A stretch of 64,000 nt of DNA from Salvelinus alpinus (GCF_045679555.1 NC_092094.1:13029612-13093611), one strand, 5' to 3'; shown: positions 11,143 to 22,375, counted from the stretch's first letter. The notes: generated by a model from the sequence alone, not told the origin. Program-made: numbers and translations.

Positions 11143-11160
11143 TGGCACCCAAACAGGGAC
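11143..11160 (+). other. Primer binding site
   Basis: TGGCACCCAAACAGGGAC resembles the sequence complementary to the 3' end of tRNA-Lys (it differs at two positions from the well-known lysine-3 type). It sits just before the coding region, as expected of a minus-strand primer site. Confidence 0.75.
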
Positions 11161-11203
11161 CTGAAGAGAAACACCCATGACACCATCCACACAAGGTTGA
11201 ATC

Positions 11204-14200
11204 ATGTCTTTTGTTGGAACCCCATACTGTGTCAATGTGGACACACCTAATGGTAATCATGTTCAAGATTCTTTCATTGTGGAAGGACTCAATGAACTAA
11301 TGGAGTTGGATAGCACTGACTCTAATCCCCAGGTTTCGGGCTCGCCTATAACATCTCCGCCATTACCCTCCCCTCAAACCCTTCCTGTTACCCTGTCCAG
11401 AGAGACTGGGAGAGGTGTCTCTGTGATCACTGGACAACTGGAACATCAATGGACACACACCAATCATAGTTTGACAATGCAGGAGAATGCCATTCGCAAA
11501 CTCAGTGAATGTGTGGAGGCTCATCAGACAGATGTGCAGCTGAGGTTGGATTACCTTCCCTGTCAAATGGAGGAAAACCAACAACAAATTGTTCAGAGAC
11601 ATAAATATTTACAAGATTCTCTGAAGCAGGATATTCAAGGAAAACTGCACCGGTTCAAAACACAAATGGAAACTAACCATCAGCAAGTCATAATCTATCT
11701 TGAGGAGGAAGAAAAACAGAGAGCAGAGGAGTCAGCCTCTGTTGTGAAGGGAGTGTGTTCTTATCTGAAGGAAGTTATGGAGGACATGAAGAACTCTCTC
11801 ACAGGGGAACTACGATTGTTGATTGAACAGACTCAAAAGGACACCGTTAATGAGATGGAAAAAGAACAGAAGGCCACAGACCTTCAAATGGAAGAGCTGC
11901 ACCAGGAGGAAATGAAAGGCTTTTCCCTTCTGGACAAATCTTCTGTACCTCCCTCAGGTTTTACCTCTGCCACTGGCTTGGTCAGTAACGGAATAGGAAC
12001 AGGTAGCACTACAAAATCCCCTCTGAAGATACTGTTAAACCACAGAACCCCCGCTGCCACTGTCATGCCTCCTCTAGAGTGCTCCCTCCCTATCAAACTA
12101 CTTTTCCCCACTTTTGGCAGCCCAGAAGATGATGTTGATCCACTGTTTTTCTTATCTAAGTGTAATGATTTTCTTTCTATCCGGCCCCTTACTGACTTGG
12201 AGGTTCTTGCCACCCTCCGCAGTGTTCTCCATGGTACAGCAAGAGACTGGTGGGAGATAGCCCGTGAACATGTGTCAACCTGGGAGGAGTTTCAAAATAT
12301 ATTCCTCTCAGCCTTCCTCTCAGAGGACTATGGGGATGAACTGGCGGAACGTGTGCGTAACAGAGTCCAGGGTGAAGCAGAGCCAATACGGGACTTTGCC
12401 TTCTCCTATCGAGTTCTATGTAGGAGATGGAAGGCTGACATTACTGAGCAGGAGATCGTCAAACTCATTCTTAAGAACATGGTTCCCCGCCTTGCTAGTC
12501 AACTTCGAGAACGTGTGCAGAATGTGGATGATCTGGTGCGTCTGGGGACTCAGTTTGAGAAGGACTGGAAGCACCACCTTCAAACTAAAAACCCTGTTCC
12601 TTCATCCCAGTATACCCATAGCTCTCCTGGGGCTAAACCATCTCAGATATTTGTACCCAAGATCCAGGTAAAAAGCCCAGTGATGTGTTGGAGGTGTATA
12701 GTCCAACATCCTCCAGGTTCTTGCCCGCTCTATGTCCAGCGTCAGGATTCAGGGAAAGGACACAAGAGCGAAAGTCTAGACAGACGTGGTGGCTTGCATA
12801 CAATTGGGTCAGCCTTAATGCCCATGAAGCCTTTAGACATCACAACTAGCGGTCTTATTCCTATTCCGCAACAACTATTGGTGCCTCTGACTGTTAGGAA
12901 CTGGAGAGGGAAGGTCATAATCGACACAGGAGTAACTTACACCCTGATGCAAGAGGCCCTGTGGCAGAACATGGCATTACCTCATGAGGAGCTACGAACA
13001 TGGGAGGAGGGACCATTGTACTTGGCCAATGGAGAACCTACCACCCCCTTGGGCTGGATTGGTATAATAATAAAACTGCATGATGAGACTATTAAACTTC
13101 CTGTGGCTATTCTTGCAGATTCAAGCCTTGCATTTGCTGTAGTCCTTGGCCTAGACTTCCTGTTCTTCAGTGGACTGACCATCTCGATGTCTGAACCCTC
13201 CTATCGGCTTCACTCTGACTATTCCCAGCCTCATCCATTTCAACCTGGTAATGCACTGATTTCAGGCTGGAGCCTGCTACATTATGCAGAGTCCGGACAA
13301 GGTAAAGTCAGAGACCGAGAAAATATAAAGAGACAAAGACAAAAACATGTTCCACCAGTGAAGTCAGAGAACCCAACTGTCACCCTGATTACCGCCGTAC
13401 CTCCCCTTCTATCCGAGAGCAAAAGCAAACCTGATGCTGATTTCTACATCAAACAAGCAGTGGAACAGGCATGTTGGTCGGATGATGAGAGGTGGCAGCT
13501 CTCCCAGATGTTGGAGATGAACGGTGAGGTCTGTACTCTTACACTCGGCCGTACAACCATCTTCAAACACAAAATCTATACCCGGCATGATGTCCCCATT
13601 AAGCAGCGTCCCTACAGGTTGTCCCCCGCCAAACTGGCAATTCTCAATGAACTGCTCAAAAGCATGTTGGAAAATGGAATTGTGGAACCTTCTTTTTCCG
13701 GATGGGCTTCTCCGGTTGTCCTGATTCCTAAGAAAGATGGTGGATATCGATTCTGTGTGGACTACAGGAAGCCGAATGCCATAACAGAAAGCGATGCCTA
13801 CCCTCTACCAAACATAAATGACATACTGGAACCTCTGGCAGGAGCATCTATCTTTAGTCATCTGGATCTGAACAGTGGCTATTGGCAGGTGGCAATGGAT
13901 CCCGCTAGTCAGGACAAGACTGCCTTTGTCACCCCTGCTGGTTTGTACTTCTTCAAAGTCATGCCTTTTGGTTTGAAGAATGCTCCAGCAACCTTCCAAA
14001 GGTTGATGGAGACTGTCCTGGGAGATCTGAGGGGTAGAAATTGTCTTGTGTATCTGGATGACATCATAATCTACTCCTCCTCTGTCGCGGATCATCATAC
14101 AATCCGTCTTCGACAGACTAAAGGCTGCAGGTTTGACCTTGAACTTGAAGAAGTGTCATTTCTGTTTGCCAGAACTCAAGTTCCTTGGTCATGTGGTTAA

Positions 14201-16221
14201 TGCTGAAGGTATCCATGCAGATCCTGCCAAAGTTGCAGCCGTGCAGGAATTCCCAATTCCCACATCCCTCAAGGCTGTTCAGTGTTTTCTGGGTATGGCT
14301 GGATGGTACCACAGGTTTGTGCCTGACTTTTCAAAGGTCGCCGAACCCCTCAACCACCTTAAGAAGAATGGTGTGAAATTCCAATGGACCTCTGCATGCC
14401 AAATTGCATTTGAAGCACTCAAAAACAGTCTAATTACTCCTCCAGTGCTTGGACATCCTAACCTGAATGCTCATTTCATTGTGTACACGGATGCAAGTCA
14501 AACAGGACAGAATAAGTTCTTGCCTATGCAAGTCGCACCATTAATTCAGCCGAGAGGAATTATTCAACAACTGAAAGGGAGTGCCTCGCTGTGGTCTGGG
14601 CTTTGGAGAAATGGAGCTACTACTTGGAGGCGAAGATCTTCACCGTTGTCACAGACCACGCTGCTCTGCAGTGGGTTCTGGTATCAGGCAAGACCAACAG
14701 CCGTCTTATTCGCTGGTCTATCAGACTGCAGAAGTTTGACTTCATCATTGAATATCGCAAAGGAAAACTGAACGTTGTACCAGATGCCCTTTCTCGGATT
14801 ACAGAGACTGCCAATGTTTGTCCTCCCTTGTGCAGCACTTGCACTACCGCTAAGTGTCTGGATGATTCCTTTCCTCTGGATGATGAGAGTGTATGGAGAG
14901 CACAGCAGAAGGATGCTGCCATCATGGCGATCCACAAGAGTCTGTCTGAAGAAGACTCGAAGAGTCGCTTCAATGATAAGTATAGCATAATTCAGGATAA
15001 AGTGTATCGGAAAAACTCCAAGAAGAGATGGAATACACAGCACCCATTATCGCGTCTTCATTCCCTCTACATTGAGTGACCAGATAATCCAAGTTTATCA
15101 TGCTAATCCCATGAGTGGCCGTCTTGGAGTTTTTAAGACGTATCGAAAACTACAAGAGGTGGTTTACTGGCCAGGCATGTGGGTTGATACCCGGAAGTTT
15201 GTACAGCAGTGTGAAGTCTGCCAGAAATACAAACCAGACATTGGCAGACCTGCTGGGAAAATGAAGCAGACCGTGGTAAACCATCCAAATGAAATGTTGG
15301 GAATTGACCTCATGGGACCTTTTCCTCCCAGCCGGGGAACCCGGAATGAATTTTTATTGGTGGTAGTGGACTACTACACACACTGGGTGGAGTTGTTTCC
15401 ACTCCGCAAAGCCACTGCATCAGCCATTGCTCTCATTCTGCGACGGGAGGTCTTTTACCAGATTCGGAATTCCAGACCAAATCCTCTCTGACCGAGGTCC
15501 GCAGTTCATATCAGGAATATACAAAGAGCTCTGTACCTACTGGGGTTTAATTGCCAAGCTGACCACAGCCTACCATCCTCAGAACAACCTGACCGAGAGG
15601 GTAAACCGAACCCTGAAGGGGATGATTGCTTCATTCGTGGGGGATCAGCACACAAGGTGGGATCAGCATCTTCCTGAATTTCACTTTGCACTGAACTCTG
15701 CCGTGCAGGAGACTTCTGGGGTCACTCCCGCCGAACTCCACCTGGGAAGACCACTGAAAGGTCCGATGGACAGAGTCTTGCATAGTTCCAATGTTTCACC
15801 TGACTGCCCAGCGTTTGATGCCGTCCAACACCACCACACCTTGCTAGCCAGAGTGGAGGCCAGCAAAACCAAAGCCAAACAACGACAGCTGAGAAACTAT
15901 GACAAACATAGACGAGACGTGTGTTTCCCACCTCAGTCTCGTGTCTGGGTACGTTCACATCATCTGTCAAAGGCGTCTAAGAAGTTCACTGCCAAGCTAG
16001 CTTCGAGATGGAAAGGCCCATACCGTGTAGTGCAGCAGTTGGGACCAGTGAACTACTTGGTCTGTTTGGAAGACACTGGGGAAGATGTCAGGACGGTGCA
16101 TGTTGTTGACCTAAAGGCCTGCTACCCTACGGCAGAAGAGCTGGATCGCAGGCAAAAGCAACACCTGCAGGACCTCTTCGTGGAGGACTCTGATGATGAG
16201 AACTTCCCTGGTTTTGTGTAG
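11204..16221 (+). pseudogene. Gypsy gag-pol polyprotein, frameshifted
   Basis: An ATG at 11204 opens 998 codons: coiled-coil-like Gln/Glu-rich N-terminus, a gag core (WWEIAREHVSTWEEFQNIF), a shortened zinc knuckle CWRCIVQHPPGSC (about 12685), aspartic protease DTG at 12923-12931 with VVLGLDFL, and reverse transcriptase with YLDD at 14051-14062. Frame is lost near 14100, after which RT thumb and RNase H (FIVYTDASQTG, VTDHAALQW) continue in other frames with a small deletion near 14510. Integrase follows from 15072: HHCC zinc region with the second His replaced by Arg (SGRLG), catalytic Asp at 15306, Asp at 15490 and Glu at 15595 (35 residues apart), and a GPY motif (WKGPYRV). Further frame breaks lie near 15065 and 15455. 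It has all domains but at least four frame changes, so it is dead. Confidence 0.93.
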
Positions 16222-16280
16222 CAGGAACATGAACTTGTCAAAGCCTCCATCCTCTCTGTTTCTACAGGCTTTGTTTTTTC

Positions 16281-16293
16281 ATGGGGGGAGGAG
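16281..16293 (+). other. Polypurine tract of the gypsy element
   Basis: ATGGGGGGAGGAG lies directly before the TGTGGCG start of the 3' LTR; it would prime plus-strand DNA synthesis. Confidence 0.85.
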
Positions 16294-17316
16294 TGTGGCG
16301 AAATCCAGCACGGAGCCTTCACTGTGCGCTGACACTTTAAGAGCGCATGAGCAGTAAGGAATGAGGACATAAAGACAGCTCGTTCAGCTCTTTGGGGAGG
16401 AGCTCTTGGGTGGCGCAACAGTTTGATTGTGTGTGCTATGCTGCAGAAGTGGTGTTTGTTTTCAGCGTATGTAGTTGATAAAGTATTTAACTCAATCATC
16501 GGTGTGATCGAGCTACGTCGTGGTTGTTTTCGTTTGGGACCGCGCCGGTTATGGATCGCATGGATTAGTAGCAACATTATTGCGAAGTTTAAACATACAA
16601 ACCATCGACAGTCAGACAGTACACCGGCACGCCTGAAGACCACAGCTAAGATCTCTCTTGTTCTCTTTCTCTCTTTCTCTTCCCTCTATCGTTACAGTGC
16701 TTTACCCTGCAACAGACTCTCTATTTTTCAAATGCACTTCCCATTGAAGTTCATTAGAGCTGGACTATTATTGCCCTGCCAGAATTATTTGGGTGGACAT
16801 TTTAGTTAAAAGGGAGGTTGCTTGCAAGTTGGGTATTGTTATTTGAACTCTATTGAGGTGGGGTGTACTAATGACATGTGGCTGAGAAGATTGTGGACAT
16901 TTTTAAGGCCTTTGTTGTGTCTATGAACACCCCCCACATTCATACCCTCTGCACTCATCCACTGGAAGATAATACAGATTATTGCAAATCCTCTGTTGAC
17001 GACTGGGTTCTTTCTTGTATGAAGTTGCTGTTAAATTGCTCTGCCATTATTATTATTATTATTATTATTGTATGAGGTATTCTTGGTGGGGTTACCCCTG
17101 TGCTGTGATGTGGGTTTTATAGGGTGTGTATTCTCTTTTCTCTCCACTGGCTATCTGGTAAACAGGCTACACTCTAGGTAGTCTCTTCTGCTGATGTGTG
17201 TGTGGGTCTAGTAGTGGTACTCTCTCTATTCTACTCTTTTCCTTTCGGCATGGTTAATACCTGCCTGGCGGCCGAACAAAATCTTTATCTTTACCTCTCT
17301 AATAAATACCGCTACA
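16294..17316 (+). mobile_element. 3' LTR of the gypsy element, 1023 bp
   Basis: Begins TGTGGCGAAATCC directly after the polypurine tract and ends ATACCGCTACA at the ACGT duplication. TGTGGCG and CGCTACA form a near-perfect terminal inverted repeat. An ATT microsatellite lies at 17046-17069 and AATAAA at 17301, only 16 bp from the end, so the functional polyadenylation site may be elsewhere. No second LTR copy exists in the window. Confidence 0.9.
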
Positions 17317-17372
17317 ACGTAACAAAATGTGTAAAAAGTAAAGAGGTCTGAATACTTTCCTAATGCTCTGTA

Positions 17373-17880
17373 GTTAAAACCACATACCTGCAACCAAAAG
17401 AAAATACCAAACATTTGTAGAGCACAAATATGTTCTGAATCATCGCCTCTTTCTACAACACACGCACAATACAAAGGACTGGGATCAGTCAAGGAGCTAA
17501 CCATCGTTCGCACATACAATACCTTAGCTAGCTAGTAACCACATGTTGAATTCAGAATGTTAACATCATCCCAAAAAAGTACAATTACATCTTGACAATA
17601 TCATCCACTTATGAGTAAACTCTAAATATCCCAACATTTTCATGAACAAAACACTGTGTGTCATGACTTTGTGATTAAAGGAATCTAACTTTTCTGAAGA
17701 CGACAGAAAAAGCGTTCCTACCTCTCATAGTGCATCAGAATGGTTTGAGGATGAGCAGACAGGGAAAAACGCAAGTACACACTCCCCTATTCCCAGGATG
17801 CAGGCATGCATAATAAAAAATCAGCATGTTATATTAATATATGAACCTGGTGAAATTCACAAAGTATTTTATCAAATGTT
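17373..17880. other. cpne8 intron 2 sequence, nothing recognised
   Basis: Apparently unique sequence; no splice-bounded exon or element termini found. Confidence 0.5.
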
Positions 17881-17925
17881 ACACTACCGGGATTACGGGG
17901 TAATCCTGAATGAATTGTGAATAAT

Positions 17926-18406
17926 TGTAACGATTTTCCTCCTCCTCTTCATCCGAAGAGAAGGAGCAGGGATTTGACCAAAACGCAGCGTTGTGAAATG
18001 ACATATTTATTTAAACAAGACGAAAAACGAACTATACTTGATAATAAACAAAATAACAAAACGATGTAGACAGACCTGGACGTAAGAACTTACAATACAA
18101 CGAAGAACGCACGAACAGGAAAATTGACTACACAAACGAACGAACAAACAAACAAACCGAAACAGTCCCGTGTGGCGCAACATACACAGACACAGGAGAC
18201 AACCACCCACAACAAACAATGTGAAACCACCTACCTTAATACGGCTCTCAATCAGAGGAAACGTAAACCACCTGCCTCTAATTGAGAACCATATCAGGTC
18301 ACCCATAAACCAACATAGAAACACATAACATAGACTGCCCACCCAAACTCACGTCCTGACCGACTAACACATAAAAAATAACAGAAAACAGGTCAGGAAC
18401 GTGACA
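17926..18406 (-). mobile_element. 3' LTR of the non-autonomous element (481 bp)
   Basis: On the minus strand it begins TGTCACGTTCCTGACC and ends AATCGTTACA. The sense strand has AAATAAATA (near 18005-18013), a likely polyadenylation signal. It lacks a GAAC unit and a CAT/GAT trinucleotide present in the other LTR. Confidence 0.93.
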
Positions 18407-18407
18407 T

Positions 18408-18421
18408 AACCCCCCCCTCAA
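18408..18421 (-). other. Polypurine tract
   Basis: On the minus strand TTGAGGGGGGGGTTA sits directly upstream of the 3' LTR start, where plus-strand priming is expected in LTR elements. Confidence 0.8.
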
Positions 18422-18581
18422 GGTGCGTACTCCGAACGCACCACCAAAAGTCTAGGGGAGGGTCTGGGTGGGCATCTGACCACGGTGGTGGCTCAGGCTC
18501 TGGGCGAGGTCCCCACCCCACCATAGTCAATCCCAGCTTACGTCTCCCCCTCCGAATGACCACCCTCCTATTACACCCACT

Positions 18582-21008
18582 TCATTTAAAGGGTAACATC
18601 GAGATAAGGGGCAGCACCGGGATAAGGTAGCTCAGGACAGAGAGGTAGGTCAGGATAGAGAGGTAGCTCAGGATAGAGAGGTAGCTCAGGATAGAGGGGC
18701 AGCTCCGGACTGAAGGGCAGCTCCGGACAGAGAGACAGCTCTGGACTGAGGGGCAGTTCTGGATTAATGGTAGCTCCGGGCTGAGGGGCTGCTCATGGCT
18801 GGCTGACGGCTCTGGACGCTCATGGCTGGCTGACGGCTCTGGACGCTCATGGCTGGCTGACGGCTCTGGACGCTCATGGCTGGCTGACGGCTCTGGACGC
18901 TCATGGCTGGCTGACGGCTCTGGATGCTCATGGCTGGCTGACGGCTCTGGACGCTCATGGCTGGCTGACGGCTCTGGACGCTCATGGCTGGCTGACGGCT
19001 CTGGACGCTCATGGCTGGCTGACGGCTCTGGACGCTCATGACTGGCTGACGGCTCAGGACTGGCTGACGGCTCTGGACGCTCATGGCTGGCTGACGGCTC
19101 TGGACGCTCATGGCTGGCTGACGGCTCTGGACGCTCATGGCTGGCAGACGGCTCTGGACGCTCATGGCTGGCTGACGGCTCTGGACGCTCATGGCTGGCT
19201 GACGGCTCTGGACGCTCATGGCTCGCTGGCGGCTCTGGCAGATCATGGCTCGCTGGCGGCTCTGGCAGATCCTGGCTCACTGGCGGCTCTGGCAGATCCT
19301 GTCTGGTTGGCGGCTCTGGCAGATCCTATCTGGTTGGCGGCTCTGGTAGATCCTGTCTGGTTGGCGGCTCTGGTAGATCCTGTCTGGTTGGCGGCTCTGG
19401 TAGATCCTGTCTGGTTGGCGGCTCTGGCAGATCCTGTCTGGTTGGCGGCTCTGGCAGATCCTGTCTGGTTGGTGGCTCTGGCAGATCCTGTCTGGTTGGC
19501 AGATCTGGCAGATCCTGACTGACGAATGGCTCTAGCGGCTCCTGACTGACGAACGGCTCTGACGGCTCGGGACAGACGGGCGGCTCTAATGGCTCGGGAC
19601 AGACGGATGGCTCAGATGGCGCTGGGTAGACGGATGGCTCAGATGGCGCTGGGTAGACGGATGGCTCAGATGGCGCTGGGTAGACGGATGGCTCAGGTGG
19701 CGCTGGGTAGACGGATGGCTCAGGTGGCACTGGGCAGACGGATGGCTCAGGTGGCACTGGGCAGACGGATGGCTCAGGTGGCACTGGGCAGACGGATGGC
19801 TCAGGTGGCACTGGGCAGACGGATGGCTCAGGTGGCGCTGGGCAGACGGATGGCTCAGGTGGCGCTGGGCAGACGGATGGCTCAGGTGGCGCTGGGCAGA
19901 CGGATGGCTCAGGTGGCACTGGGCAGACGGATGGCTCAGGTGGCACTGGGCAGACGGATGGCTCAGGTGGCGCTGGGCAGACGGATGGCTCAGGTGGCGC
20001 TGGGCAGACGGATGGCTCAGGTGGCACTGGGCAGACGGATGGCTCAGGTGGCACTGGGCAGACGGATGGCTCAGGTGGCACTGGGCAGACGGATGGCTCA
20101 GGTGGCACTGGGCAGACGGATGGCTCAGGTGGCACTGGGCAGACGGATGGCTCAGGTGGCACTGGGCAGACGGGCAGCTCTGGCCGGATGAGGCGCACTG
20201 TAGGCCTGGTGCGTGGTGCCGGAACTGGAGGCACCGGGCTAAGGACACGCACCTTCAGGCTAGTGCGGGGAACAACAACAGGGCACACTGGACTCTCAAG
20301 GCGTACTATAGGCCTGGTGCGTGGTACCGGCACTGGTGGTACCGGGTTGAGGGCACACACATCAGGGCGAGTACGGGGAGAAGGAACAGTGCGTACAGGG
20401 CTCTGGAGACGCACAGGAGGCTTAGTGCGTGGTGCCGGAACTGGAGGCACTGGGCTGGAGACACGCACCATAGGGAGAGTGCGTGGAGGAGGAACAGGGC
20501 TCTGGAAACGCACTGGAAGCCTGGTGCGTGGTGTAGGCACTGGTGGTACTGGGCTGGGGCGGGGAGGTAGCGCCGGAAATACCGGACCGTGCAGGCGTAC
20601 TGGCTCCCTTGAGCATTGAGCCTGCCCAACCTTACCTGGTTGAATGCTCCCTGTCGCCCGACCAGTGCGGGGAGGTGGAATAACCCGCACCGGGCTATGT
20701 AGGCGAACCGGGGACACCATGCGTAAGGCTGGTGCCATGTATGCCGGCCCGAGGAGACGCACTGGAGACCAGACGCGTTGAGCCGGCTTCATGGCACCTG
20801 GCTCAATGCCCAATCTAGCCCTACCAGTGCGGGGAGGTGGAATAACCCGCACCGGGCTATGAACACGTACAGGAGACACCGTGTGCTCTACTGCGTAACA
20901 CGGTGTCTGCCCGTACTCCCGCTCTCCACGGTTAGCCTGGGAAGTGGGCGCAGGTCTCCTACCTGCCCTCGGCCCACTACCTCTTAGCCCTTCTCCACGG
21001 GCTTCCAA
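18582..21008 (-). pseudogene. Repetitive Pro-rich ORF of the LTR element, one nonsense codon
   Basis: A minus-strand frame of about 800 codons is interrupted only by TAG at 19326-19328, where neighbouring repeat units have CAG. The N-terminal part has degenerate Pro/Arg modules of the type PVPPVPAPRTRP. It then has three blocks of 9-residue repeats: VCPVPPEPS (about 20 copies, 19590-20170), PTRQDLPEP (about 10, 19240-19520) and HERPEPSAS (about 16, 18781-19240), ending in Ser/Leu-rich repeats. No ATG opens the frame near 21008, so translation may depend on the short frame upstream. No known domain is recognised; Cys in every VCPVPPEPS unit is notable. Opposite-strand open frames here are shadows of the repeats. 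Confidence 0.75.
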
Positions 21009-21282
21009 CCACGTCTCCTTGCTGCCTCCTCATACCACCGCTCTTGGGCTCTCGCTGCCTCCATCTCTCACGAGCGCGGCGATATTCCCCAATGTGAGCC
21101 CAGTGTCCTTTTCCCTCCAATACTTCATCCCATGTCCAGGATTCCTGTTTCGTGGACCACTGTTCGTGGTCCCGCTGCTTGGTCCGGGTTTGGTGGGTGG
21201 TTCTGTAACGATTTTCCTCCTCCTCTTCATCCGAAGAGGAGGAGCAGGGATTTGACCAAAACGCAGCGTTGTGAAATGACAT
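20977..21282 (-). CDS. Short N-terminal ORF of the LTR element
   Basis: The frame starts in the 5' LTR (MSFHNAAFW) and reads KQRDHEQWSTKQESWTWDEV then EYRRARERWRQREPKS, a charged, Trp-rich stretch suggesting a short helical region. It overlaps the repeat ORF by about 30 nt in a different frame. A single frameshift near 21000 would join the two, so it may be the original N-terminus. No domain recognised. Confidence 0.5.
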   Translation of the reverse strand: MSFHNAAFWSNPCSSSSDEEEEENRYRTTHQTRTKQRDHEQWSTKQESWTWDEVLEGKGHWAHIGEYRRARERWRQREPKSGGMRRQQGDVVGSPWRRAKR

Positions 21283-21691
21283 GATATTTATTTAAACAAG
21301 ACGAAAAACGAACTATACTTGATAATAAACAAAATAACAAAACGATGTAGACAGACCTGGACGTAAGAACTTACAATACAACGAAGAACGCACGAACAGG
21401 AAAAATGACTACACAAACGAACGAACGAACAAACAAACAAACCGAAACAGTCCCGTGTGGCGCAACATACACAGACACAGGAGACAACCACCCACAACAA
21501 ACAATGTGAAACCACCTACCTTAATATGGCTCTCAATCAGAGGAAACGTAAACCACCTGCCTCTAATTGAGAACCATATCAGGTCACCCATAAACCAACA
21601 TAGAAACACATAACATAGACTGCCCACCCAAACTCACGTCCTGACCGACTAACACATAAAAAATAACAGAAAACAGGTCAGGAACGTGACA
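21204..21691 (-). mobile_element. 5' LTR of the non-autonomous element (488 bp)
   Basis: Same termini as the LTR at 17926-18406, TGTCACGTTCC...CGTTACA on minus. The internal region starts GAACCACCCACCAAACCCGG; no clear tRNA primer site beginning TGG is seen directly after it. The sense strand carries AAATAAATAT about 85 bp from its end. Confidence 0.93.
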
Positions 21692-21894
21692 ATAATGATG
21701 AGTGAGAAAGTTACAGAGGCATAAATATCATGCTAACCTCCCCTGATATTGTAATGGTGAGAGGTTAGCATGTCTTGGGGGTATGATATTGGTGGGTCTG
21801 TAACTTTCTCACTCAAGCCTACATAACCAACCCATAAAGTAAAATGCAACATCCATTTATGGGCAGCTATGTAAATTCTAACATTGATTTATAT

Positions 21895-22170
21895 GGTATT
21901 ATAAACTGGGTGGTTCGAGCCCTGAATGCTGATTGGCTGAAGGCCGTGATATATCAGACTGTATACCATGGTTATGACAAAACATTAATTTGAATGCTCT
22001 AATTACGTTGGTAAGCAGTTTATAATAGCAATAAGGCACCTCGGGGGTTTGTGGTATATGGCCAATATACCATGGTTAAGGGCTGTATTCAGGCACTCCG
22101 CGTTGCGTGGTGCATAAGTGCATATATTGGCCATATACCACAACCACTCGTGCCTTATTGCTTAAATAGA
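21895..22170. mobile_element. Non-autonomous palindromic element (MITE-like)
   Basis: GCAATAAGGCACCTCGGGGG (22028 on) through ATGGCCAATATA is inverted, with a few mismatches, at 22121-22161 (CATATATTGGCCATATACCA to CGTGCCTTATTGC). The arms enclose about 50 bp. A left extension with GGTTCGAGCCCTGAATGC lies at 21911. No ORF. Confidence 0.7.
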
Positions 22171-22375
22171 TGTCGTTCAATTGGTAATATACATTTTTGT
22201 CTTCTTTGTATGCCTCCTAAGAGAAAGTAGTCTGAAAGTAACTGAAAGTAATTAGATTACGTTACTGAGTTTTGGATAATCCAAAAGTTCGGTTACTCGT
22301 GACAATTTTGGACAAGTAACTAGTAACTGTAACAGATTACATTTAGTAAGTAACCTACCCAACCCGGTGTGCATG

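Larger units (their letters stand above)
11117..17316 (+). mobile_element. Ty3/gypsy LTR retrotransposon lacking its 5' LTR
   Basis: The element lies between exact ACGT duplications at 11113-11116 and 17317-17320 within Tc1 element B. Order: 21-nt ectopic sequence (11117-11137), primer binding site, gag-protease-RT-RNase H-integrase, polypurine tract, 3' LTR. The 5' end carries no LTR; see findings. The gene order with integrase last places it in Ty3/gypsy. Confidence 0.93.
8813..17370 (-). mobile_element. Tc1-like transposon B, host to two LTR insertions
   Basis: TA at 8811-8812 and 17371-17372 flank a transposon whose own sequence occupies 8813-9968, 10807-11116 and 17317-17370. Subtracting the solo LTR (838 bp plus 4), the gypsy element (6200 bp plus 4) leaves about 1.5 kb. 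Inner terminal-repeat sequence (CTTTTTCCACATTTTG on the left, CTTTTTACACATTTTG from the right) matches. The outermost 28 bp do not match each other, see findings. Confidence 0.88.
17926..21691 (-). mobile_element. Complete non-autonomous LTR retrotransposon, 3.77 kb
   Basis: Two LTRs (17926-18406 and 21204-21691) in direct orientation, TG...CA on the minus strand, enclose a 2.8-kb internal region. A perfect 5-bp duplication ATAAT flanks it at 17921-17925 and 21692-21696. The LTRs differ by only 3 substitutions and 2 small indels (3 and 4 bp), so insertion is recent. A G-rich polypurine tract precedes the 3' LTR. No protease, RT, RNase H or integrase motif occurs in the internal region, so it must be mobilised in trans. 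Confidence 0.94.
17885..21815. mobile_element. Palindromic MITE split by the LTR element
   Basis: The left piece 17885-17925 (GGATTACGGGGTAATCCTGA then ATGAATTGTGAATAAT) and right piece 21692-21815 are parts of one repeat interrupted at ATAAT. In the right piece TGAGTGAGAAAGTTACAGA (21699-21717) is perfectly inverted at 21797-21815, with nested inverted arms ATGCTAACCT/AGGTTAGCAT and ATATCAT/ATGATAT inside. No coding capacity. Confidence 0.75.

Noticed and set aside
17226..17519. 97-codon minus-strand frame crossing the gypsy LTR and Tc1 border
   Set aside because: It spans two unrelated transposons and so cannot be an ancestral gene.
19589..20191. Long plus-strand frame of about 200 codons with period-9 Met-Ala-Gln repeats
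   Set aside because: It is the antisense of the VCPVPPEPS block; a 27-bp repeat without stops keeps several frames open.
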